Assembly (NCBI RefSeq): GCF_030463535.1
Contig: NC_132879.1
Location: 31,294,133 to 31,358,132 of the forward strand
Length of the DNA: 64,000 nt
Direction: 5' to 3'
Origin: Salminus brasiliensis
Lineage: Eukaryota > Chordata > Actinopteri > Characiformes > Bryconidae
Notes under the pieces: model-generated
The model's input: only the letters and a program-made list of their open reading frames with translations
Told to the model about the DNA's origin: nothing
Database searches by the model: none
Shown here: piece by piece, positions 49,801-58,900 of the stretch
Numbering within the stretch: position 1 is the stretch's first letter
Layout: every line of letters starts with the position of its first letter
Made by a program: the position numbers and the translations under genes

Positions 49801-50014
49801 CTCCATGGAATCATCTACAACTTAGTTGTTCATTCTGGAGATATCTAAAATAGTTATTATTACACAGCTTCCTACAAGTTGTATACCTCTGGAAGAAAGC
49901 AGTAATGAACTTGAATATTTTTGTGTGTCTGTTGTAGATGTTGTGAATTTGAACCTGAAGTCGACTCTGAGGGTCCTCTATAACCTCTTCACCAACTACA
50001 AAAGTGCAGAGTGA
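36949..50014 (+). CDS. parvb: Beta-parvin, 13 coding exons
   Basis: Exons: 36949-37039, 44697-44786, 45424-45494, 45639-45741, 46826-46966, 47049-47164, 47252-47310, 47404-47423, 48262-48323, 48413-48481, 48591-48692, 48801-48873, 49938-50014. They join to 357 codons (human 364). Beta-parvin binds integrin-linked kinase and paxillin, and links integrins to actin and alpha-PIX/Rac signalling at focal adhesions. Seen: N-terminus with DEGFLGKLGGTLSRKK, then VSDLHEEGKNAIN; CH1 from LIDWINNELEEERIIV to the RLPEHVSVQVVVV strand; linker KELTTTTEMMMGRF; CH2 from DAFDTLLDHAPDKLSVV through FADGVYLVLLMGLLEDYFVP to STLRVLYNLFTNYKS. Exon 8 is only 20 nt. Intron 1 is 7.6 kb and holds a second possible first exon. 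parvg lies 6 kb downstream on the same strand; high similarity to human PARVB makes the call firm. Confidence 0.96.
37657..37693. repeat. (GT)n microsatellite
   Basis: GT dinucleotides in parvb intron 1. Shorter GT tracts lie at 37178-37198 and 37807-37828. Confidence 0.95.
38019..38046. repeat. (ATT)n microsatellite
   Basis: About nine ATT triplets in parvb intron 1. Confidence 0.95.
38269..38408. mobile_element. Small foldback MITE (GGGTTTCCCAAAAGCATC ends)
   Basis: Left arm GGGCTGGGTTTCCCAAAAGC at about 38269 pairs with the right arm GCTTTTGGGAACCTGGGCCC near 38407. The ends match a repeat common in fish. The 140-bp element has no coding capacity. Confidence 0.8.
38410..40190. other. Interior of parvb intron 1
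   Basis: No exon, RNA gene or recognisable element here. The short open frames lack coherent splice sites and similarity to known families. Confidence 0.45.
40200..40500 (-). mobile_element. Non-autonomous repeat, same family as 62440-62760
   Basis: The reverse complement contains GGTCAGGATGTTGGATAATTACC, TTCCACAGCTCAATGCTGGG and GGCTTTATAACTCTCTAGCC. Each aligns with the plus strand of 62590-62740 (GGTCAGGATATTGGATGATT, CAGCTCAATGCTGGGGGGCT). The outer end GTGGACACCCC resembles TTGGACACCTG of the other copy. No transposase is present. Confidence 0.7.
41243..41282 (+). CDS. parvb: Alternative first exon of parvb (candidate)
   Basis: ATG at 41243-41245 (ACATGG context) opens MAGLLCGTKRKKQ and ends at a donor CAAG|GTAGAG in phase 1. 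That is the phase of the main first exon (36949-37039), so splicing to 44697 gives MAGLLCGTKRKKQ-VSDLHEEGKNAIN in frame. Like the main exon it is short and ends in a basic cluster. No TATA box is visible upstream. Inferred from structure only. Confidence 0.5.
43764..43790. repeat. (AAT)n microsatellite
   Basis: About eight AAT triplets in parvb intron 1. Confidence 0.95.
43930..44042 (+). mobile_element. Retroposon 3' tail with (TGAA)n end
   Basis: GCCTCATGATTCTGGGAAGG and GGATCTGGACCCACCGCAAC lead to GACAATGAATGAATGAAT. This matches the tail shared by fish SINE/LINE elements that end in tetranucleotide repeats. The 5' part is not clear. Confidence 0.6.
45790..46300. repeat. Suspected interspersed repeat in parvb intron 4
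   Basis: Phrases such as GAAGGTGCCTTGTGGTATCT, GGGACCAAGACATTAGCAT and CATTTCTCCTGCATCCAGCAC are familiar from a dispersed fish repeat. Ends and class are not defined. Confidence 0.35.
47521..47918. repeat. Minisatellite of about 62-bp units with CCAAT and GC boxes
   Basis: Six full units and one truncated unit in tandem in the parvb intron after the 20-nt exon 8. Unit starts are marked by TTCTGATTGGTT, followed by GCCTCTGAGTTTGACT and then TTGTCCCGCCCCTAGCTAAT. Units 1 and 2 are nearly identical and later units diverge. Units 1 to 6 carry ATTGG (reverse CCAAT); the GC box is intact in units 1 to 3 and altered in 4 to 6. Confidence 0.95.
49324..49720 (-). mobile_element. LINE 3' end with (GATA)n
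   Basis: (ATAG)n at about 49325-49352 is followed by CACTTTATTTATCCCATGGGG and AAAGTCAGTTTTTACAGCAGC, the usual reverse-strand 3' end of fish non-LTR elements (TTTATTGATCCCxxxGGGAA). The downstream AT-rich part with short duplications (GTGCAGTAATTACATTAATA, GTGCAGTAACTACATTAATA) may belong to it. It lies in the last parvb intron. Confidence 0.6.
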
Positions 50015-50068
50015 TGAAGGAAAGACAGTTTCCTCAAGAAATGAACCCTTCCCTTGTGCCTAACTGAT

Positions 50069-50112
<44 letters not shown>
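50069..50112. repeat. (CA)n microsatellite in parvb 3' UTR
   Basis: About 21 CA dinucleotides beginning 55 nt after the parvb stop codon, so probably transcribed in the 3' UTR. Confidence 0.97.
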
Positions 50113-50114
<2 letters not shown>

Positions 50115-50559
50115 CAATCACATGCATTCACACAAGCACTCACTCACTAACTCACACGCTGCCTGTATTTAAGAAAGTCTTTTATGTTGTATGTCCTTTT
50201 ATGTCCCATATGAATGTCACTGCAGAAGCTAAAGGTAGCTCAAATGCTATACTGTACATAATTGATAGGAACAAGGCACTGTTGTTTCCAACGCTAATAA
50301 CTGCTTTAGTATGAATGTTTTATGGCCTGTATGCACTGTGTATAATGTGAGAGACGTTATATCTTTATTACCACAATAATAACCATGGATGTTTTTATAG
50401 CCTATGTGGTTTTTGTGTTGTCTTTGTTTACTTACTTGGTATTTATTGCGGTCAACCTCATAAGCTTTACATGAGAATTTATTAAGAATATATGAATGAA
50501 TGAGTGTCTTCTGTTAAAACTAAAATAGCACTAATGCTTTCATCAGAGTGAGGAGACAT

Positions 50560-51130
50560 GAGTTCAAGTTCCTCACTTCATAATGAATACAGAATTTAAC
50601 AGGTAGCCAATGTAGTGTAGATGACACCTCTTATTCAAAGGACTGAATTTTCTTATTCCTGTAAGGTCTCCTGTTTTGTCTCTTATTAGAACAACTTAAC
50701 CGCAAGACATTACAGTAATCCAACCTTTATGTCATAAAGGTGTCAACCACAGTATTTAGAAAATGAAAAAAGGCTATTCTTGTGATATTATCTGCATGTA
50801 CAATGAAGAACAACCTGTTGCTAAGTTGTGTCACATTTGTTCCCGGTGCAGAGAAACTATCACTGTCAAGATTTAGCATTTAGTCAGCTAGACCAGGACT
50901 TGGGGCCAAGCAGAAGGACCTCTGTTTTGTCAGAGTTCAGTAGAAGCAAGTTACTTGACATCCAGTCTTTTATCTCATTAAGTGCATAATCTGGTTTGGC
51001 CTATATGTACAATTGTATTCCAGATGCATAGCAGTGGAATCTGATGCCATGTTCTTGGGAAACACTACCAGTGGAAGCATATAACATAAATAGTAGAGAT
51101 CCTAGAACACAACCTTGCGGGATGCCGTGT
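50560..51130 (-). mobile_element. LINE reverse-transcriptase fragment
   Basis: On the minus strand the stretch reads, across stops, GIPQGCVLGSLLFMLYAS, then FHCYASGIQLYI in place of the RT motif FHCYADDTQLYL, then LNEIKDWMSSNLLLLNSDK and TEVLLLGPKS. This is the palm region of a fish non-LTR retrotransposon. Loss of the catalytic Asp pair and internal stops show it is dead. It lies between parvb and parvg. Confidence 0.8.
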
Positions 51131-52439
51131 TTCACTTTTGAGTGTACAAATGCTTTGCCATTTAGATTTACAAATGGATAAGAATCTGAACTGCCACTCG
51201 TCTTTTAGATCACACTATGAGCAAACATGCATGTTTCATATTCCATCCATATACATGTTTTTATATTCCATGCACAGGCACATTAATAATTCACTTCAGT
51301 GTGTGGGGTTGACTTGGAGTAATGTACCATTACAGATTTCACTAACATCCTTTACATTCACTGCCTCATTTCAGTCAGATCACATTGGTCAGGAATCTAG
51401 ATCATTGATTTAATCCAGGTTAATCTCTCAAATGTATTTTTAGAGACACTACGTTTACTGTAAACATGCTGCCCAGCTTTAAGGCTCTAGCTTAAGTCCG
51501 TCTTGTGTTACAGGAGAGTGTCTGGAAACCTCGTTGCTTCTTGGTTAAGGTGAACACTGCAGCTCTAAACTCATGTTTATTTGAGGGCTTAATCGTGCCT
51601 TGTCTATTTGCTGAGTTACCATGGTAACCTCCCTGCCCAAATTACTGCTGCTTCCTTGTCACAGGGACTCTGACTCTCCTCTCATGACTTACAGAGAGAA
51701 AGAGAAAGAGTATTGTATTCTTTCATCGTTCTGAGAAATGAATAGTTAAGAGCGAGCAATTTGAATAGTAATGTTATCTAAATATTGAGCGTCTCCGCAT
51801 TTGGAGCGGAAAACTTCACCCAGAACACACCGAGAATCTTACTCGTGAAACTGAGTGACGTAAATATAATGAAAGTGGGTTGCCAAGGAGCCAGAGACTA
51901 TGCAGGCACTGCCATTTAAAGAAATCAGCCTCTTGGGCTGCAAGTAATGAAGACTGTGAGCACAGTACTTTGCTTTCCACAGTCAGACCTGTCACTCACT
52001 GTGGAAAAAGATTTATACGGGATTTACTCAACCGAGCAGTTTTTGATTAAAATAAAAGTGAAGCAAAATAGCAGTTCATGAGTAAAAGCAATATTCTCAC
52101 CCAGTCCAAACCTTCAAGGCAATCCTACAAATGAGAGATTACTATTTAATCCCTTAACGCAGAAAGCCTTATTACACAGTAAGGTGTCTTATTCAGTAAC
52201 TACAGGGACTTCTGTAGTAACTGGTTGGGCTATTCTTTGGTAATAGAAGTTTGTAATAACACTTACGGCCTGCCATAGGTTTTTTAAGAGGTTAAGGCTT
52301 AAAATGTAATGTGGACATATCTGCAGTACACTACATTTGAAGAAGTTATCACTGCATCAGTCAGAACAGACCTCATTTCTGTATATTAGTCTTAATGCAA
52401 CAGTAACTAAAACAGCCTGTTTAAATTGTAAGGGTTAAA
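51131..52439. other. Intergenic stretch between parvb and parvg
   Basis: No gene or recognisable element seen apart from short purine-rich runs near 51690. Confidence 0.45.
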
Positions 52440-52444
52440 AAGGG

Positions 52445-52565
52445 GCTGTGAGTGGTTCAGTGCTCTAATGTCACAAGTTCAAATCCCGAGCCATGCTGCT
52501 TTGCCATCAGTGACCAGAGTCAGAGAGAGCACAATTGGCTGTGTTTTCTCCAGATAGTGTCGGGA
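52445..52565 (+). mobile_element. tRNA-derived SINE (second family)
   Basis: GAGTGGTTCAGTGCTCTAAT resembles a degraded A box and AGTTCAAATCCC is a good B box. It is followed by ATGCTGCTTTGCCATCAGTG and GAGAGAGCACAATTGGCTGTG, the body of a SINE widespread in ostariophysan fishes. It is truncated at its 3' end, where a perfect palindrome begins. Confidence 0.75.
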
Positions 52566-52607
52566 GCATAGCTAGTTCTAAGGCCCCCTTAGAACTAGCT
52601 ATGCTCC
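52563..52607. repeat. Perfect 21-bp inverted repeat with 3-nt loop
   Basis: The left arm, 52563-52583, starts GGAGCATAGC. The right arm, 52587-52607, is its exact reverse complement. The loop is CCC. It directly abuts the SINE remnant. Confidence 0.97.
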
Positions 52608-53267
52608 TATGAATGAACAGGTTAATTGACAGTACCAAGACAAAAAACAAAACAAATTATCAACATAAACATGAACATTAAAAGTGATAGATTATGGCCC
52701 CTTTAAACAGCACCATTAGCAATGCTCTATATTTAACAACACACCATAAACTTGTGGTGTGCATTTCTCTTCCTTTCTGTTCCTCTTCTCTACTGACCCT
52801 GATCTTCTTGTAAACAGCTGCATTAAAGTGACACGAAATTTCACCGTTCTCCTCAACAGCTTCCGCTTACACTCTAGCCCACAACTAAAAAGAGGAAGCA
52901 GCATTTCTTCACTGCTACTTCCTACTCCTGGTGTAAAAACAGTCTTTCGACTGTTGACAATTCACTTTACTTCTTTTCTTGTCCTGAACACATTAGCCTG
53001 AGAACTGTGTGTACCGCAATATTGTCCAGTCAGTGTGTATGCGTGTGGTTATGCTGTGGGGATTTCATCGTGGCAGTGTTGACTTGGCACGCAGAAAGGA
53101 CAGCTGAGGGCACAGGGCAGGTCCAGTGTCTACACGCTGCTGCAGCAATCCTCCACGGTAGGCCCATTTATTCAGACGTGTGTTGAGACATGGAGTGAAG
53201 GCTTGTGTCACCTAGTGGCAAATAGGCCTGACAGCCATCAACACACAAATAAACATGCCTCTCTCTC

Positions 53268-53368
53268 ACACTCTCTCCCTCTCTCTCTCGGTCTTGTCTT
53301 TCTCTTCTCTCTCCTTTCTCTCCCTCTCTCTTTCTTTGACTCTATTTCTCTTTCCATCTCTCTCTACC
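53268..53368. repeat. (CT)n-rich polypyrimidine tract
   Basis: Imperfect TC/CT repeats for about 100 bases. A similar tract lies at 55080-55210. Confidence 0.85.
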
Positions 53369-53710
53369 CAAACTCAAGACTCAAGTGTGCTAAACTTTAT
53401 CATGCTAAAATTGCACTAAAATGTCCTTGCAACCACATTAATGATCAGTGCACTTCAATTGTACAAATATAGTATATAAGCAACTTTATGTACTTTGTAT
53501 GCTAAAATGTAACCATTTCAAGTACATTTAGCTGGAATTTAAACACAGTACTGCATCTGTATTTGAACTTATATTTTACATAATCTTAAAGTAAAACACA
53601 TTTACAAATTATGCACTCTGCCAACACAAAGCACAGCAGTAATTACAGCATTTACTTAACATTAACCCCTTCAACACAACTCCCTTAGAGACTGAAAGTG
53701 GACAGGTAGG

Positions 53711-53835
53711 GGAAGGTAACTTGGGGGGACCGGCTACACATTGATGGTGAATAATAGGGGGCAGACACACCCAGTATGCAAATAGATGGTGCCAGGAGCC
53801 AATGGGAAAGTTTTACTTAAATAGATTATATTCCC
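53711..53835 (+). repeat. Dispersed repeat with octamer and CCAAT motifs, copy C
   Basis: GTATGCAAATAGATGGTGCC, GCCAATGGGAAAG and TTTTACTTAAATAG, in the same order and orientation as the copies at 23103, 23943 and 54320. Confidence 0.75.
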
Positions 53836-54319
53836 TAGTAATAAAATGTGGACTCAAGTACTAAACTTTATTGTGTAATAAAGAGTCCTAACTACTTTTG
53901 CACTTATTAGACTTTAATTATGTTAAGTGTGATTAACTGTATTATAATGGACTAACTATTTTAAGTACGCTTAGGTAAGCTTTAAACATACTACTGCATA
54001 TGTATTTAAAACCATATTTTACACACTGTAAACTTACAGTGAAATGAAAAGACCTTATATAAATAATAGAACTGCATGACTTTTGTACACTAAGTGTATT
54101 ACACGTGCACTAAACATATGTATTAAACATATTTGTGTTAAAAAAAACAATACATGTTATACTCCTGGATTTTGTTATATTCTTAAGTGACATGACATTT
54201 GAGCAACTACCATCATCACGAATGCTGACAGCATATCAATCCACCACACCCCCACATTAAGCCATACTCAGCAGAACATACCAAACTGCTGCAACACAAT
54301 AGAAACACAAGTGAACACA
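53836..54319. other. AT-rich intergenic stretch
   Basis: No exon, RNA gene or recognised repeat. Confidence 0.5.
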
Positions 54320-54457
54320 GGAAAGGTAGCTTGGGAGGAATGACTTCACACTGACGGTGAGTGAAGGAAGAAAGACACGCTCAGTATGCATATAGAGGGT
54401 GCCAGGAGCCAATGGAAAAGTGGTGATTTTTACTCAAATAGGTTGTATTCCACACAC
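54320..54457 (+). repeat. Dispersed repeat with octamer and CCAAT motifs, copy D
   Basis: GGTAGCTTGGGAGG, CACTGACGGTGAGTGAAGG, GTATGCATATAGAGGGTGCC, GCCAATGGAAAAG and TTTTACTCAAATAGGTTGTA. The octamer here has one change (ATGCATAT). Confidence 0.75.
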
Positions 54458-55955
54458 AAGCCCACTGTGTATTACTGACCCAGCACAGCGGACTCTAGAC
54501 TTGTTGAGAAACACCAACATTATAGAAATGATTAAATTCAGCATCAGTGCATATTATTCATAGTGTGTGCCGTTTTTCAAGATGGCATGGGGCAATTTCT
54601 GTCCACTTGCTAATGGCAGCCAAAAATGCTCAATTATTAATGCTCAAAACACCTAACTCAAACAGTTGAGCAATATGTGGGTTATATCCAGTTTTTTGTA
54701 CCACAGACATAATTTATGTGAGTAAAAACAACTTATAGTAATGAAAAATTATTTTAAATGAATTATTGTAGTATTGTGGAATTATTTGCAAAATGTTCCA
54801 AAGTATGTTTCAACACAAGTATTTTAAATGTGTAGTGAATTAAATGAAAGTATTTCCTAACTAAACGTATACTTAGCATACTAGTATAATAATGCACTTA
54901 CAAAAATATGCTCTATTATATTTGTAAAGTGTGATCAAAGCAAGCATTGGATGAAAACATAATATTAATGCATCATTTAACAAATTTTAAGAAATTACAT
55001 AAATCAGCTAGTAAATTTACAACATACTGACAAATCTAAATACAGTTAAGTGCACTTTATTTACTAGGAGAAGGAGATTTCCTTCTCTCTCAACCTTAAA
55101 TCCTTCTCTATCTGTCTTGCCTCTGTCTCTCTCTCTCTGTCATTCCTGCCTCTCTTTTGCCTTTTCTCTCTATCTGTCCTTTTTTCCCTCCCTCTGTTTC
55201 TCCCTCCCAGAGCGAAGTTTTCACAGGTTGATGTTTTGTTTGTCAGTGTGCATTGTGTCAGTGCTGCTTGGCATGTATGATGTTGGAGAATAAAGTGGAG
55301 GAGAAGCAGTGCTGCAGCCCGCCTGCCTTTCCACTGGATCATTTTAGACAGAGATGTCAGCACTGGAAGGCTCATAGCTCCGTGTTTGGGGCGACTTTGG
55401 CGACTTGTGCTGGAACAGAGTCAGTTTTCATCTGCTGGATGTGACATCCTAATAAATCAGCAGTATGACAATAAACAGACTCAGATGAAGTAAACAACAG
55501 TGTCAGATTAAAACTACAAGTTTTCAAGAACTATTTTTATGCTACATTTTTGTCAGCCACTGAAATTCTTGGTTACATTGCAATAATACGTCTGCGTTTA
55601 TATTATCTATTAAATATCATTTATGTTGTTTTTATAAGTAACTACAGTGTAATAATGCTGCAATTATTAACATAGGGAACACTCTGACTCACACTTCGGT
55701 TTATTATTGCAGAAATCACTATGCATTATTTGGTAATTATTTAGGCTAGTACATTTTGTGAAGTCCCACAGGGCTCTGTTCTAGGGTTGGTGAAACGTTT
55801 GCTAATTGTGCTAAGTGGTGTAGTCACTAACAGAAGTATGGGTCTATGCACAGGGTTTAAGAGGTTCAATAAGAATGTACTGATTTGACTTTCTTAACAA
55901 TACCAGCAGCATTCAACCAAACAAATGTTTGTCCCTTAACTTGTTCATTTATTAA
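54458..55955. other. Spacer before parvg
   Basis: AT-rich with one polypyrimidine tract (55080-55210). Open frames across 55064-55444 are compositional. A 5' UTR exon of parvg may start near 55960 after TTTATTAAACAG, so the true promoter could be anywhere in this stretch. Confidence 0.4.
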
Positions 55956-55996
55956 ACAGTACCTGATCTGACTGGAACAACTGGAGAAAGAAAAAA

Positions 55997-58900
55997 ATGG
56001 ACTTTGAGCAAGGCAGTGAAGCATCTGCATCTTTTCAAGGTGAGTGGTCAGAGATCAGAGAGTGTGTGCTGGACTGAACATTTCTTTGGAAGTCAGCGAG
56101 GATGAACTGCCCTCGTCTGCAGACTGCTGACATGTAAAATGTGATGCACTGCTCAATAGTGTTCATTATGCAGGAGAACGGAGGAAGATTATCCAGCCCG
56201 CATCTTTAAACGATCCCAAACTGGCAAAGCTCAAAGAGGTAAGATTCTCATTTCCCCTTCTATCCTTCACTGTGTACGAACCTGAAAAGGATTCAGACCC
56301 ACCCCGGTTCTCCCTTGTTCACACTTTAAAAACGGTCCTCTGTTCACACTGTCCTCGAATGTTCTCACTCATCTTGAATCATCCTCTAGAGTCATGTCAC
56401 TTATCTTCCTCTGTTTACACTGGTTCAGTATGTTCCCCTGTTTATTCTGCTGTAGAATGTTCTCCTGTTTACAGAATTTCCTCAGTTCTCATTGTTCTCA
56501 AATGTTCAATGCAAACTGCTGCAGAATGCTCTTTTATTTACACTGTTTTAAAATGTTCTCTCTCAGACACACAGCTGTAGTGTCTTTACACCAGAGTACA
56601 CAAACACAAACAAGCACAGAAAAACACACGTGTGTTTGATTTCCCAGAGTCTCTAGAATGTTCTCTCAGATTTGAGTTCTTTTCCTGAATATTCTAAAAG
56701 GAAAACAGCAAATAGAGTCTAAACGGTGAGTATTAGCATTTAACAAACAAACTAACAAAGGCAATATTTCTAAAACTTAAAGAATGAGCTCAAAGACTCT
56801 AAGCTCAATTATCGATTCCATTGAGTCAAATATGCAGCATGTCTTTATTGTTACACCCAAACGGTTAAACGTGTTAAAATCAATATTATTATACTGATTT
56901 TGAATGAAGAATGTCCAAGTACTTATATATACACATATGAGTATTAACGATACATTTTTATTAATAGTGAAAATAGGCATAGACATGAACAAACATGCAG
57001 TGTCTTAAAATATGTATCAAATAACAGAATTAGTATAAATTCAAATAAGAAATTATTACAACACTTCATTAAATTGACAAAAAAATATATATGTATATAC
57101 ATCCTCTGTTGCATATCAGGGCAGTGCTTTAATGGGGCCACCTGGCCACCTTGTTTATCTCTTAAATCTCCTTAGTCCATATCTATACACTTACATATTG
57201 TATATATTACATACAGTATTTCTAATGGTGTTATTGTGTGCTTTTAGAATTGCTTCTAACTGACTTGTTGTTCCATGTACAACATGGAACAACAACCTCA
57301 TTTAACTCTAATCCCGGGGCAAAGTATATGCTTTGAGTGAAAGTCAGTGAATAAATCCTATGTATGTTTTTTAACAACTTGTATGGTGTCATGTTTCATG
57401 AAGATGAGAGAACAGGTAGTTACAGATGAATTACAATGACTGTCATTGTAAGGCACTGAGATTAGCAAAACGGCCCAAAAGTCAGCCCATCTGTACATCC
57501 GTAGTTACTACTCCCTCTGATCTGCTGTGTGAATGGCAGATTTTGGTGGAGTGGATCAACAGCACTCTGAAGTCGGAGCACATTGTGGTGCAGTCGCTTG
57601 AAGAAGACCTGTATGATGGACTTGTGCTTCATCACCTGCTAAGTATGACTCAGTTGCCACTTTTCCATCTGCATCTGTGTGTACATATGCAACAGTAACC
57701 AGAGAAAAGCTTTTGACTGGCAAATTACTTTATGTAACTGTGTAACTGTGTGTTTGTATATATGTGTGTTCTGACCTCAGGCAGGTTAGCAGGAATACAA
57801 CTAGAGGTAGATGAGATTGCACTGACTAGCGCTGCCCAGATACAAAAGCTGGAAGTGGTTCTGAAGGCCCTGGACGAGAACCTAGGACTCAGTTCTCAGC
57901 CAGATGATGCAGCTAAATGGAACGTCAAACGTGAGCAACATGATCCTTAAGTCATAAGAGCCTTCAATTCACTGAAATGCATGATTGTGTACATGTAGAA
58001 CCGATGATTCTTACTCAGCAAATCAAGTTTTCTGGAAGAAAAAAAAATTCAACATTCATACTTTACTTGATTTTTATGAGGTTTTGAAAATCATGTCTGC
58101 CAAATCACAACTCAACCAATCACAGATATCTGACTGTTCGACTTAAATGACCCTGTTATCTTGCCTCAAAATAAAACGCAGATTTTTTTCTTTTATAGTG
58201 GGATCGTGAAAAAGGTTTTAACACTTTTTAGCACTGTAACAAGAGCATTGTAATTATTCTTGAGTCTTACCAGATAGTGTTGCTGTCCTCTAGTCCTTTA
58301 ATGTCCTCTCACTGTGACATGTGGTTAGCTAGCTAAAGAGATATTAAGCCATTAGCTTAGCACCTACTTGCCTCCCTGGATTTGGCATTTCGACATTCTA
58401 AACTAGTTTAGTGGTGTGCTGTTCTCCAGCATTACAAATTTCAGCACTACATTTTCCCAAAGTGGCCACTGCATTTGACCACATTACAGGTTTAGGTGTC
58501 AAAAGAATGTTTAATGTGCTTTTGTATGATGTTGTTTGATGGCATGAAGGAAATGAGAAATGAAGAATTGGCCTGTTTTACAGCTTTTGTGATTGTTTTG
58601 AAAGAAGAGATTTTTAAGGTGTGTTTAAGGTTTATGATATGTTACTTCCATGTACCAAACTCTTAATATTCTATTCTCTGACTATGACAAGATAAATGTA
58701 GTATTTTTTATTAGTATTTACATTTGAAAGAAATTACTTCCAGACATATTATTTAGTAACTACTATAAATTGTTTTATGACTTTTATTACACTTTAATGA
58801 TAATTACTAATCTGTAACTAACACGTAGAGCAGTGCAAACTCGTTCCTAAGTTATAACATCAGAGAAAAAAGCCAGGAAGCACCGGTGGACACATTGAGT

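Noticed and set aside
52447-52500. tRNA-like sequence with a good B box
   Set aside because: It continues into a SINE body and cannot form a complete cloverleaf, so it is a retroposon head and not a tRNA gene. The same applies to 9279-9345.
55064-55375. 103-codon minus-strand frame with Arg/Glu-rich tail
   Set aside because: The charged tail is the translation of a polypyrimidine tract on the other strand; no similarity, no gene context.
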